A DNA stretch of 64,000 nucleotides from Chloroflexota bacterium (lineage in GTDB: Bacteria; Chloroflexota; Anaerolineae; Anaerolineales; Villigracilaceae): assembly GCA_023459215.1 (NCBI GenBank), contig JAEWVF010000111.1, forward strand, positions 5,482-69,481, given 5' to 3'. This document shows positions 1 through 7,496 of this stretch, piece by piece. Both the position numbers and the translations under genes were made by a program. The notes beneath the pieces are model-generated. The model worked only from the letters and a program-made list of their open reading frames with translations. It did no database searches and was not told the DNA's origin. Position 1 is the stretch's first letter; each line of letters begins with the position of its first letter.

Positions 1-556
1 CGGGGCAAACCGCATTGACGCGGATTTTCTCAAGAGCATGGTCGAGCGCCATGCTCTTGGTCATTAAAGCCACCGCGCCTTTGCTGGTCGCATACGGCAG
101 GGCGCCTTTGCCACCCACCACCGCCCAATCAGATGCGTTATTGACAATCGACCCGCCGCCCACCGCGCGCATGTGCGGGATGACCAGCCTGGACATGCGC
201 CAAACCGCCGTTACGTTCAGCGCCATTGTCGCGGCCCAATCTTCTTCGCTGGTGGTTTCAGCCGTGCCTTTGGTAACGATGCCCGCGTTGTTGAACAGGA
301 TGTCGATGCGCCCGAACGCCTCCAGCGTGGATGCGACCACTCGCGCGCAATCCCCGGCTGAGGTGTGGTCCGCTTCGACGAACAGGGCGCGGACTCCCCT
401 TTGCCTGCAATCCGCTTCAACCGCCCGGCCCAACTCCGCGCGGCGTCCCGTCAAAACCACATCTGCGCCTTCTTCTGCAAAAAGGAGCGCGGTTGCCCGC
501 CCGATGCCGCTGGTCGCCCCGGTAATAATGGCCGTTTTGGCGCTTAATCTGCCCAT
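1..556 (-). CDS. SDR-family NAD(P)-dependent oxidoreductase (3' end cut by window edge)
   Basis: Reading the minus strand from ATG at 556 gives about 185 residues that run off the left edge, so the C-terminus is missing. The Rossmann signature TGATSGIG lies at residues 13-20, the structural NNAG motif near residue 90, and the catalytic YxxxK appears as YATSK shortly before the cut. These three elements define a classical short-chain dehydrogenase/reductase that oxidises or reduces a hydroxyl or carbonyl group with NAD(P)H. A purine-rich AAAGGA sits about 8 nt before the ATG. Substrate specificity cannot be read because the C-terminal substrate loop is outside the window. It is divergent from ndk. 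Confidence 0.9.
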   Translation of the reverse strand, partial: MGRLSAKTAIITGATSGIGRATALLFAEEGADVVLTGRRAELGRAVEADCRQRGVRALFVEADHTSAGDCARVVASTLEAFGRIDILFNNAGIVTKGTAETTSEEDWAATMALNVTAVWRMSRLVIPHMRAVGGGSIVNNASDWAVVGGKGALPYATSKGAVALMTKSMALDHALEKIRVNAVCP

Positions 557-653
557 TTTGGCTTCCTTTCGTTATCGTATGGCGCAGGATTTGCGCTATC
601 AGCGCAAATCATAGCAACCTTTGGTTGCAAACCGCGAAGCGGCTGCGCTATGG

Positions 654-659
654 TACAAT
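654..659 (+). promoter_or_regulatory. Extended -10 promoter element of ndk
   Basis: TGG-TACAAT forms an extended -10 (TGn plus a hexamer with one mismatch to TATAAT), 38 bases before the ndk start. No good -35 is seen at the right spacing, which is typical of extended -10 promoters. Confidence 0.45.
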
Positions 660-697
660 CTCGCCGATTGTTTTTCAAAATTTGATGGAGGCAAACT

Positions 698-1150
698 GTG
701 GAACGTTCTCTCGTACTCGTAAAACCCGATGGTGTCCAGCGCGGACTGGTCGGTGAAGTCATTGCCCGCCTCGAACGGCGCGGCCTGCGCCTGGTGGCGG
801 CCAAATTCCTGCAAGTTCCCACCCAATTGGCTGAAACGCACTATGCCATTCACAAGGGCAAACCCTTTTATGATGGTTTGATCGCCTATATCACTTCCGC
901 GCCGGTGATGGCCATGGTTTGGGAAGGCCCCAACGCGATTGCCGCCATTCGCCAGACGATGGGCGCCACCCGCCCGTGGGAAGCCGCCCCCGGCACCATC
1001 CGCCACGATTTCGCCCTCGAAGTGGGCCGCAACCTGACCCACGCTTCCGACTCGGTCGAAAACGGCCAGGCTGAAACCGCGCTGTGGTTCAAAGCTGAAG
1101 AACTGGTTTCCTGGTCGCGCGATGTCGACCGCTGGATTTTTGAAAAGTAG
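698..1150 (+). CDS. ndk: Nucleoside diphosphate kinase
   Basis: This 150-residue protein transfers the gamma phosphate between nucleoside triphosphates and diphosphates through a phospho-histidine and so balances cytoplasmic NTP pools. The family start (ERSLVLVKPDGVQRG), the R-x-x-M-G loop and the catalytic motif NLTHASDS with His115 are all present, and the length is normal for the family. The phosphate-binding stretch reads GTIRHDFA, with His where Gly is usual. The start is GTG, chosen because a GGAGG lies 5-10 nt upstream and the ORF opens directly with the conserved beta strand. It is monocistronic, ending at a strong hairpin. Confidence 0.97.
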   Translation: MERSLVLVKPDGVQRGLVGEVIARLERRGLRLVAAKFLQVPTQLAETHYAIHKGKPFYDGLIAYITSAPVMAMVWEGPNAIAAIRQTMGATRPWEAAPGTIRHDFALEVGRNLTHASDSVENGQAETALWFKAEELVSWSRDVDRWIFEK

Positions 1151-1172
1151 GCTTTGCCGGGCTTTGGTTACC

Positions 1173-1207
1173 AAAACAGGAGCGAGAAAAATTCTCGCTC
1201 CTGTTTT
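1173..1207. terminator. Bidirectional terminator between ndk and rsfS
   Basis: A perfect 16-bp stem (1173-1188 with 1192-1207, three-base loop) has A-rich and T-rich flanks, so it can terminate ndk on the plus strand and rsfS on the minus strand. Confidence 0.8.
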
Positions 1208-1220
1208 TGATGATTGTGGA

Positions 1221-1275
1221 GCGGGAGGTTATCCCGCTTTTTTGCTGGTAAGTAAAGGCGGGATAGCATCCCGCC
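1221..1275. repeat. Two short GCGGGA/TCCCGC hairpins
   Basis: Two inverted repeats with the same GCGGGAT-type arms (1221-1226/1232-1237 and 1257-1264/1268-1275) sit between the ndk terminator and the rsfS stop. They look like a small intergenic palindromic repeat rather than a second terminator, as the T runs are poor. Confidence 0.4.
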
Positions 1276-1282
1276 CCACGAT

Positions 1283-1627
1283 TTACTGCAACTTCAGCAG
1301 GGTTTTGCCTTCGCGCCAGAGTTCTTCGAGGTTGTAATAGGCGCGCTGTTCGGCGGCAAAAACGTGCAGGATGACGTTGCCAAAATCGACGATTACCCAG
1401 CCGGCGGAAGCATCCCCTTGTGGGCGGCCCTTGACCTGGTGCTTTTCGCGGGCCTTGTCGATGGCGCCATCGGCCAGGGCGTTGAGCATACGATCGCTGC
1501 TGCCGGTGCAGATGACAAAGTAATCAGTGAAGGAAACAACGCCTTGCAGGTCCATCAGGACGATGTTTTCGCCCTTTTTATCTTCAACGGCGTTGACAAC
1601 GGTATGAGCTAGTTCGAGCGGATTCAG
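1283..1627 (-). CDS. rsfS: Ribosomal silencing factor RsfS (CTG start)
   Basis: RsfS binds ribosomal protein L14 (uL14) and blocks joining of the subunits when nutrients are scarce. The conserved core MDLQGVVSFTDYFVICTGSS and the later GWVIVDFGNVILHVF and YYNLEELW stretches identify the family. The first ATG (1555) would remove the conserved LELA...VEDKKGENIVL N-terminus. In frame, an upstream TGA (1633-1631) leaves CTG at 1627 as the only usable start codon, with GAGGTGA ending 2 nt before it. The protein would then be 114 residues, normal for the family. It is the last gene of the response regulator-thpR-rsfS operon, 16 bp after thpR. Confidence 0.93.
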   Translation of the reverse strand: MNPLELAHTVVNAVEDKKGENIVLMDLQGVVSFTDYFVICTGSSDRMLNALADGAIDKAREKHQVKGRPQGDASAGWVIVDFGNVILHVFAAEQRAYYNLEELWREGKTLLKLQ

Positions 1628-1643
1628 GGTTCACCTCGGTGGT

Positions 1644-2222
1644 TTAGGAATGAGATTGCCCGAGCGGAATATGGGCCAGGGCGGTGTAGACAGGGCCTTG
1701 CGGGCGCAGGTCAGAGCGGAACAGGGTCAGGTTGCTGACGGTCAGGCTGCCGAGCGGCCCGATCTGGAAGTTTTGCAAAGCGTTGCGCAGGGAAGCCAGG
1801 TCGGCTTCTTCGCGGATGCGGCCCAGCGTCAGGTGCGGGTTGAACGTTTTCTCTTCTGCCGGATAACCAAGCCGGGTGCAGGTGGACTCGATGGCGCGTT
1901 GCAGGCGCTCCAGTTCGGACGCGGTCTGTATCCCGACCCAAATCACCCTGGGGCGCTTGAGATTGGGGAAGACGCCGAACCCGCCGAGTGAGATGGCAAA
2001 AGGCGGCTGCTGGCTGACGACTGCCGCCAGGTCGCGGGTCAGTTCTTGCAGGCTGGAAGCGGACGTATCGCCCAGGAAGCGAAAGGTCAGGTGGATGTTT
2101 TCAGCCGCCACCCAGCGAACAGCCTGGGGAGTCTCTTTTTTCAGCGCGGCGCTCTGCCGGGCGATGCTTTGTTGCAGGTCGGGGGGGATTTCGAGCGCAA
2201 CAAAGGCGCGGATCAGGCTCAT
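1644..2222 (-). CDS. thpR: RNA 2',3'-cyclic 3'-phosphodiesterase (2H family)
   Basis: This 192-residue 2H phosphoesterase has the two diagnostic HxTx motifs: IHLTF with His44/Thr46 and PHLTL with His130/Thr132. Family members open 2',3'-cyclic phosphate ends of RNA to 2'-phosphate and show RNA ligase activity in vitro. Length and motif spacing match ThpR/LigT. Its ATG overlaps the stop of the upstream response regulator by 4 bp, indicating translational coupling. It is cytoplasmic, with no signal peptide. Confidence 0.93.
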   Translation of the reverse strand: MSLIRAFVALEIPPDLQQSIARQSAALKKETPQAVRWVAAENIHLTFRFLGDTSASSLQELTRDLAAVVSQQPPFAISLGGFGVFPNLKRPRVIWVGIQTASELERLQRAIESTCTRLGYPAEEKTFNPHLTLGRIREEADLASLRNALQNFQIGPLGSLTVSNLTLFRSDLRPQGPVYTALAHIPLGQSHS

Positions 2223-2611
2223 GCGCTGGGTTTGCGCTCGCGGAAAATGCCTTCGACAGCTTGTTTAAGGTCCAGGAAGCCGACCGGCTTGGTCAGGTAG
2301 ACCGAAGCCCCGGCTTCGAGTCCGGTCTTGATGTCGGCGGGCATGCTTTTGGCCGAAACCACCACGACCGGGATTTTGGACAAGTCCGGTTTGGCGCGCA
2401 TGATTTTCAGGATGTCGATGCCCGAAATTTCCGGCATCATCACATCCAGGATGACGATGTCCGGCTTTTCATTTTCGATGATCTCGATGGCTGGGCCGCT
2501 GGTGTAGCTTTTCACCACCCGGAAGCCATTGACGCGCATCATTTCACCGAACATCTCGGCGGCATCGGGTTCATCCTCGATGACCACTACGGTTTTTTTG
2601 TTTTCATTCAT
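2219..2611 (-). CDS. Single-domain response regulator (receiver only)
   Basis: This 130-residue CheY-like receiver has no output domain. The acidic pocket is IEDEPD (residues 11-16), the phospho-acceptor is Asp56 in VILDVMMP, the switch Ser is Ser86 and the conserved Lys is Lys108 in LTKP. The start was set at ATG 2611 because the receiver fold begins here and GGAG lies 11 nt upstream; a longer in-frame version adds unconserved residues. It probably acts by protein contact rather than DNA binding. The partner kinase is not adjacent; the closest kinase-like gene is at 16535-18907. Confidence 0.9.
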   Translation of the reverse strand: MNENKKTVVVIEDEPDAAEMFGEMMRVNGFRVVKSYTSGPAIEIIENEKPDIVILDVMMPEISGIDILKIMRAKPDLSKIPVVVVSAKSMPADIKTGLEAGASVYLTKPVGFLDLKQAVEGIFRERKPSA

Positions 2612-2726
2612 GCTTGCAAATTCTCCGAACTGGGGTAAAAATAGCATATTCTTGACGAAAAGGCAAGTTAAAAGAGCAAGTTGTTATCCAATATTCTGTT
2701 TTGCTGGCATCCTGAAAGAATATATC

Positions 2727-3221
2727 ATGAATGATTCCACAATTGTCATCCCGCTAAAACGTTTCCTGCTGATTGAGCAATGCCCCCCGGATTGGAAGGG
2801 TCTGGATTTGTATCTCTTCAGGGACGAAAACGTGGCCTTCTACGTGGGCCAGTCCCATTTGGCGTTTTCCAGGGTTTGGGAGCACCTGCTGGGCGGTTTC
2901 CACGGCCATTCCATCGTTGGGCGTTTCGTCTGGAGTAATTGGCCGGTTTCGATGCGCTTTACCATCGAGTTGCTAAGCTCCCAATCCGCGCAATTCGAGG
3001 CGTTGGGTAATAACCTGGATGCTGCCGAACGGCAATTAATCCACAGTTTATCGCCCTGTTTTAACGTTTCCTTGAACAGCCAGCCAACACCGCTGCCGCC
3101 ATCTTATTACCCGCCCAATGCCAGGCTGCGTTGCAGCCGCAGCCTGAACCGCCTGATCCATGAAGCCGAGCGCGCTGTCAAGGCGGACGAGAAACGGCTG
3201 TGGGCGCAGGACCTTGCGTAG
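2727..3221 (+). CDS. GIY-YIG nuclease-superfamily-like protein
   Basis: The 164-residue product resembles the GIY-YIG fold. LDLYLF (residues 26-31) stands for the first strand, FYVGQS (38-43) for the YIG strand, Arg49 and His53 follow in RVWEHL, then Glu101 in AAERQLIHSLSPCFN, matching the family E-x-x-L-I ... P-x-x-N end motif. The catalytic Tyr, Arg and Glu positions therefore seem to be present, but the first GIY motif is degenerate (GLDLY). Such stand-alone domains occur in phage-derived and repair nucleases. The ATG at 2727 was chosen over an upstream in-frame extension that overlaps the divergent response regulator. No partner gene clarifies its role. Confidence 0.72.
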   Translation: MNDSTIVIPLKRFLLIEQCPPDWKGLDLYLFRDENVAFYVGQSHLAFSRVWEHLLGGFHGHSIVGRFVWSNWPVSMRFTIELLSSQSAQFEALGNNLDAAERQLIHSLSPCFNVSLNSQPTPLPPSYYPPNARLRCSRSLNRLIHEAERAVKADEKRLWAQDLA

Positions 3222-3291
3222 GCCGAAGAACGGATAAAACGGTTCTCGTTCGCGGCGCTTGCGCCTGCTGGTCTTTGTTATAATCCCACCC

Positions 3292-4659
3292 ATGTTAAAA
3301 CAGAGAAAATTCCAAATCCTTTTTGGGGGATTGGCTGCTTTATTGGTTGCGATTGGGGTTTACAACCTGCCGTTTGTCAATTCGCGCCTGGCCTGGCGCA
3401 TCGACAATTTGCGGGCCGGGATAGCCGCTTTCTTCAATCCGCCTGCGGAGCAGGTTTTTGTCCCAGCAGCCCCCGTGGCTACCGCCACCCTGCCGCCTCC
3501 TGGTGTGACTCGCATTTCGCCGAATACCGAAACGCCGACCCTGATCCTGCCGACCGCCACTCCAAGCGTGACTCCAACACCGCTGCCTGAGCGGGCCGAC
3601 CTGAAAGGCGACCGTTTCTACGCCGACCAGAAGAATCGCTGGAACTACTGCGGCCCGGCCAACCTGACCATGGCGCTCAAATTCTGGGGCTGGAAAGGCC
3701 TGCCCGGCAAGACCGAGGATTTGCGCGATCAGATTGCCCAGGTGGTCAAGCCCGGTTTTGTTGACCCGTCCAAGAGTTTTATTGACCGTGGCCGCCTCGA
3801 TTTGAACGTTATGCCCTATGAGATGGCCGATTTCGTCATCGAATACACCGATTATTCGGCCCTGATTCGGCATGGCGGCGAGCCGAATGTTCTCAAAGCC
3901 CTGGTCAATGCCGGTTTCCCGGTCGTTATCGAAAAAGGCTACTATGAGCGCGACACGCAGGGCAAACGCACCTGGATGGGTCATTACCTGTTCGTGACCG
4001 GTTACGACGATGCCGAACAGGTTTTCATCGTTCAGGATGCCTATTACCTCGACAACGAAAAACCGCGCAAGAATGTGCGCATCAAATACGACGATTTCCT
4101 GGATGGCTGGCGCGCCTTCAATTACCTTTTCATGCTGGTTTATCCGCCCGAACGTGAACCGGAAGTGTTGTCGCTGTTGGGCAACTGGAGCGATCCGGCC
4201 TGGGCCTATCGCCACGCGCTCTCCCTGGCCGAGACCGACATCGCCTCCTTGAGTGAGGTCGACCTGTATTTTGCCTGGTTCAATAAAGGCACCAGCCTGG
4301 TGCAGTTGCAGGAGTACGGGCCGGCCGCCGAGGCCTATGATCGCGCCTTTGGAATTTACGCCAGCCTGTCGCAGGACAATAGTTTGCGTCCCTATCGCAT
4401 GGTTTGGTACCAGACCGGCCCCTATTGGGCTTACTTCTACACCGGGCGTTACCAGGATGTGGTCAACCTGGCCGATGTGACTCTCTCAACGCCTTCGGTC
4501 GGTCCAACCCTCGAAGAAAGCCTGTACTGGCGCGCCATGGCTTCCTACGCCCTGGGGAACGCTGGCGGAGCGACAAGCGACCTGCGCGAGGCTATCCGTT
4601 TGAACCCGAACTTCGCTGCCGCAATCCAACGTATGCGCGAATGGGGAATTTCACCCTAG
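3292..4659 (+). CDS. Membrane-anchored C39-like cysteine peptidase with C-terminal TPRs
   Basis: A 455-residue protein. An N-terminal hydrophobic segment (about 7-25) probably anchors it with the rest outside. A Thr/Pro-rich linker (60-100) leads to a papain-like C39 domain: Gln113 (oxyanion hole), Cys120 in NYCGPANL, His231 in MGHYLFVTGYD and Asp249 in VQDAYY make a complete catalytic set. Residues about 300-455 form helical TPR-type repeats (YFAWFNKGTSLVQL, YWRAMASYALGNA). Stand-alone C39 proteins of this type are not fused to an ABC exporter, so the substrate is unknown. The start is ATG 3292: TATAAT ends 7 nt upstream and no Shine-Dalgarno is visible, suggesting a leaderless mRNA. The next gene starts 6 nt after its stop. 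Confidence 0.88.
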   Translation: MLKQRKFQILFGGLAALLVAIGVYNLPFVNSRLAWRIDNLRAGIAAFFNPPAEQVFVPAAPVATATLPPPGVTRISPNTETPTLILPTATPSVTPTPLPERADLKGDRFYADQKNRWNYCGPANLTMALKFWGWKGLPGKTEDLRDQIAQVVKPGFVDPSKSFIDRGRLDLNVMPYEMADFVIEYTDYSALIRHGGEPNVLKALVNAGFPVVIEKGYYERDTQGKRTWMGHYLFVTGYDDAEQVFIVQDAYYLDNEKPRKNVRIKYDDFLDGWRAFNYLFMLVYPPEREPEVLSLLGNWSDPAWAYRHALSLAETDIASLSEVDLYFAWFNKGTSLVQLQEYGPAAEAYDRAFGIYASLSQDNSLRPYRMVWYQTGPYWAYFYTGRYQDVVNLADVTLSTPSVGPTLEESLYWRAMASYALGNAGGATSDLREAIRLNPNFAAAIQRMREWGISP

Positions 4660-4665
4660 CCAGCC

Positions 4666-5937
4666 ATGAAGATACTCCATTTTGCTGACGCCCATATCGA
4701 TATGGCCAATTATGGCCGCCACGACCCGCAGACCGGCCTGCCGGTGCGCGTGCTCGATTTTCTCAAATCGCTTGACGAAATTGTCGAAACAGCGGTTGCC
4801 GAGAAAGTCGACCTGGTCATTTTTGCCGGCGACGCCTACAAGGATCGCTCGCCTGCGCCGACCTTCCAGCGTGAGTGGGGCAAACGCATCATGCGCCTGT
4901 CCCAGGCCGGAATCCAAACCCTGTTGCTGGTCGGCAATCATGATCTTTCCCCGGCGATTGGCCGGGCGCACGCCATTCAGGAATTCGAAACGCTCAATGT
5001 GCCGAATGTGCGCGTGATTTCGAAGCCGCAGCTCCTCGGTCCGGATGATTTGGGCGGTCTGCCGTTAAATGTGATTGGCCTGCCCTGGGTTTCACGCTCA
5101 GGGTTGATGGCAACATTGGAAACAGGAGCAAATGATAGCGCTGACATTTATAAAGAGATTGAAGAACGATTAGATGATTTACTTAAGAAATATCTGATTT
5201 CGGTCGAAAAATATTATCCATCTTTGCCACTGGTTTTGACGGCCCACGCCTCGGTGCAAGGCGCGATTTTTGGCGGCGAGCGCATGGTCATGCTGGGCAA
5301 CGACCTGGTGCTCTCCGGTTCGATGGTCAAAAATCCCCGGCTGGATTATGTCGCCCTTGGCCACATCCACAAGCCGCAGAATCTCAATGGCCCCGGCCCG
5401 TATCGCGGCGACAAAACACCGGCCCTTCATCCGCCGGTGATTTATCCCGGTTCGATTGAGCGGGTTGACTTTGGCGAGGCCGGCGATGACAAGTTTTTTG
5501 TGATTGCCGAGGTTGCCAGGGGCAAAACCAGCGTCAAATGGCGCAAACTGGCCGGCGTGCGGCCCTTTGTCGATAAATTTGTGCGCATCGAAAGCGGCGA
5601 GAACCTGACCGGGCGACTGATTGCCGCTTTGCCGGAATCCGCTCAACTATCCGGCGCGATTGTGCGCCTGGTGGTGGAATATCCGCGCGACCTGGAAAAG
5701 CTGATCGACGAGGCCGCGCTGCGTGAGCACACCAAATCGGCCCTTGAATTTCACTTTGTCAAGCGCCCGCAGATCGACGCGCGTGTGCGCCTGCCCGCCG
5801 ACCAGTCGATTGCGGCCCTTTCGCCGCTCGAATTGCTCGATACGTATTGGAGCACCCTGCACCTGTCCGAAGACGAAGCCACCCGGCTCCAGGCCCTGGC
5901 GCGCCAAGTTTTGAGCGACTCAGACCCCACACCCTAA
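4666..5937 (+). CDS. SbcD/Mre11-like DNA repair exonuclease
   Basis: This 423-residue calcineurin-like metallophosphoesterase of the SbcD/Mre11 type binds two Mn ions and cuts DNA ends and hairpins. Metal ligands are visible in order: Asp8 and His10 (FADAHID), Asp56 (FAGDAY), Asn91-His92-Asp93 (GNHD), the TAHAS His and the GHIH pair. The C-terminal part (about 300-423) corresponds to the capping/dimerisation region. The usual partner ATPase gene sbcC does not follow; the next gene is a PIG-L deacetylase. It starts 6 nt after the C39-TPR gene and is probably co-transcribed. Confidence 0.9.
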   Translation: MKILHFADAHIDMANYGRHDPQTGLPVRVLDFLKSLDEIVETAVAEKVDLVIFAGDAYKDRSPAPTFQREWGKRIMRLSQAGIQTLLLVGNHDLSPAIGRAHAIQEFETLNVPNVRVISKPQLLGPDDLGGLPLNVIGLPWVSRSGLMATLETGANDSADIYKEIEERLDDLLKKYLISVEKYYPSLPLVLTAHASVQGAIFGGERMVMLGNDLVLSGSMVKNPRLDYVALGHIHKPQNLNGPGPYRGDKTPALHPPVIYPGSIERVDFGEAGDDKFFVIAEVARGKTSVKWRKLAGVRPFVDKFVRIESGENLTGRLIAALPESAQLSGAIVRLVVEYPRDLEKLIDEAALREHTKSALEFHFVKRPQIDARVRLPADQSIAALSPLELLDTYWSTLHLSEDEATRLQALARQVLSDSDPTP

Positions 5938-5963
5938 AATCCACATCCTGTTACGGAACTGCC

Positions 5964-6740
5964 ATGCAAACCAAGCCTGAATCTTCTTATACTCAGCACC
6001 ACCTTATGCGCTGGATTTATATCTCCCCCCACTTTGACGATGCTGTTCTCTCCTGCGGCGGCCTGATCTGGGAACAAACCCGCACAGGCATTCCTGTTGA
6101 GATTTGGACGATTTGTGCCGGCGACCCGCCCCCCGGCCCGATTTCGCCGTTTACCCAGGCCATGCACGACAGTTGGAAGACCGGCACGCCCCAGGAAACG
6201 GTTGCCCTGCGCCGGATCGAAGACCAGAACGCCTGCCGCCGGGTGGGCGCGCTGGCGGTACACTTCCCGGTGCCCGATTGTATTTACCGGCGCAGCGGAA
6301 CGGGTTCGCTGCTTTACCCTGAAGGGATTTTCGGCGGCCTGAATCCGCGTGACAGCGCTGTGGTCGATGAAATTGCCAATCTGGTCTCATCGAAATTGAA
6401 CCAGTATGATGTGCTGGTCTGCCCGTTGACGCTTGGCCGGCATGTCGACCACCTGGTGGTGCGCTCGGCGCTCGAGAAGCTGGGCCGTCCGTTGTGGTAT
6501 TACGCCGACATCCCCTACTATTTCCGCGACCCGGCCCAATTGGATGAGGCTTCGTCGGGACTGGCTGCCAAGAACTTCTATATCTCTGCGGAGGGGTTGC
6601 AGGCCTGGCAGGAAAGCATTGCTGCGCACAAATCGCAGATCAGCATGTTGTTCGAAGACGATGCCGATATGCGTACAAAAATCCGCGATTATTGCCAAAA
6701 ATTCGAGGGATTGCACCTGTTGGAGCGAGAACAATCCTGA
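5964..6740 (+). CDS. PIG-L/LmbE family deacetylase
   Basis: This 258-residue zinc-dependent N-deacetylase is of the PIG-L fold. The metal motif AHPDDE appears as SPHFDDA (His23, Asp25, Asp26), and the second motif HxxDH appears as GRHVDH near residue 157. Family members deacetylate GlcNAc-linked lipids, mycothiol or bacillithiol precursors, or chitobiose; the specific substrate cannot be told here. The ATG at 5964 was preferred over upstream extensions that overlap sbcD. A later ATG at 6006 is possible but has no ribosome-binding site. It probably belongs to the operon starting at 3292. Confidence 0.88.
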   Translation: MQTKPESSYTQHHLMRWIYISPHFDDAVLSCGGLIWEQTRTGIPVEIWTICAGDPPPGPISPFTQAMHDSWKTGTPQETVALRRIEDQNACRRVGALAVHFPVPDCIYRRSGTGSLLYPEGIFGGLNPRDSAVVDEIANLVSSKLNQYDVLVCPLTLGRHVDHLVVRSALEKLGRPLWYYADIPYYFRDPAQLDEASSGLAAKNFYISAEGLQAWQESIAAHKSQISMLFEDDADMRTKIRDYCQKFEGLHLLEREQS

Positions 6741-6747
6741 CGAATGC

Positions 6748-6776
6748 TTGATTTTGGGTAAAAATCGTGATATATT
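6748..6776 (+). promoter_or_regulatory. Sigma70-type promoter of greA
   Basis: TTGATT at 6748-6753 and TATATT at 6771-6776 are separated by exactly 17 bp. A start site near 6783 gives greA a leader of roughly 80 nt that contains the hairpin at 6815-6838. Confidence 0.7.
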
Positions 6777-6814
6777 TAGCCCACATCTGAACATATTTCG
6801 TGTAAGTTTCTCGC

Positions 6815-6838
6815 GTTGCATCCCAATCGGGATGCAAC
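6815..6838 (+). promoter_or_regulatory. 10-bp hairpin in the greA leader
   Basis: Arms GTTGCATCCC and GGGATGCAAC pair perfectly around an AATC loop, 24 nt before the greA start. No T run follows, so a simple terminator is unlikely. A role in attenuation or mRNA stability is possible but inferred. Confidence 0.5.
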
Positions 6839-6861
6839 ATATCTTATAGACAGGGAACGTT

Positions 6862-7323
6862 ATGCCTGCTACATATTTGACCAAAGAAGGTTTCCAAAAA
6901 CTCCAGGATGAGCTAGATTACCTGCGCAAAGCCAAGCGCCAGGAAGTTGCCGAGCGTCTGCACGAGGCCATGGAGGGTGGGGAACTGATTGAAAATGCTG
7001 AATACGAAGCCGCCAAGAATGAACAGGCTTTTGTCGAAGGCCGTATTCAAGAGTTGGAATTGTTGCTGGCAACGGCGCACCTGATCGAAGAACACCACGA
7101 TCCCAGCTCGGTTCAGGTTGGCGACAGCGTTGTTGTCCAGATCGATGACGGCGATAGCGAAGAATATACGATTGTTGGCGCTGCCGAAGCTGACCCGCGC
7201 GCCGGGAAAATTTCCAACGAATCCCCGCTGGGCAAATCCCTGCTCAATCACCATCCCGGTGATGTGTTCATGGTGGAAGCGCCGGGCGGTTCCTTCAAAG
7301 TCAAATTACTCAAGACCACCTAG
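6862..7323 (+). CDS. greA: Transcription elongation factor GreA
   Basis: GreA enters the secondary channel of RNA polymerase and stimulates cleavage of backtracked transcripts. This 153-residue protein has the N-terminal coiled coil (1-75) with tip GGELIENAEYEAAKNEQ and the C-terminal FKBP-like domain (80-153, SPLGKSLL, HPGDVFMVEAPGG). At the tip, where the E. coli protein carries Asp41 and Glu44, this one has Glu41 and Glu44, so the acidic pair is kept. It is preceded by its own promoter and leader hairpin and followed by a terminator, so it is a single-gene unit upstream of lysS. Confidence 0.97.
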   Translation: MPATYLTKEGFQKLQDELDYLRKAKRQEVAERLHEAMEGGELIENAEYEAAKNEQAFVEGRIQELELLLATAHLIEEHHDPSSVQVGDSVVVQIDDGDSEEYTIVGAAEADPRAGKISNESPLGKSLLNHHPGDVFMVEAPGGSFKVKLLKTT

Positions 7324-7346
7324 AAGACCGGGGCAGTCAACTCAAG

Positions 7347-7394
7347 CCCTGCGCGGGCTCTGCATTTGCAGGGTCTTTCGGCGCGGGGTTTTTT
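7347..7394 (+). terminator. Intrinsic terminator after greA
   Basis: An 8-bp GC-rich stem (7347-7354 with 7381-7388, one G-U pair) encloses a small inner CTGC/GCAG hairpin and is followed by TTTTTT. Confidence 0.7.
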
Positions 7395-7417
7395 ATTTCG
7401 ACACCACCCTCACCCGG

Positions 7418-7458
7418 CCTCCCCCATTTACCCCAAAGTTCAGGGGAAATGGGGGAGG
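7418..7458. repeat. Long palindromic intergenic repeat before lysS
   Basis: Arms 7418-7434 and 7443-7458 pair over 16 bp apart from one unpaired base (CCTCCCCCATTT against AAATGGGGGAGG, plus CCCC/GGGG) around an eight-base loop. The hairpin sits in the lysS leader and looks like a mobile-type intergenic palindrome. Confidence 0.6.
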
Positions 7459-7496
7459 TGGCGCGGCAGCGCCGGAGGGGGTAAGAGGATATTATT

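Noticed and set aside
7418..7458. Possible T-box or riboswitch before lysS
   Set aside because: Only a simple palindrome is present; no T-box bulge sequence (TGGNACCGCG) or other conserved leader element is visible.
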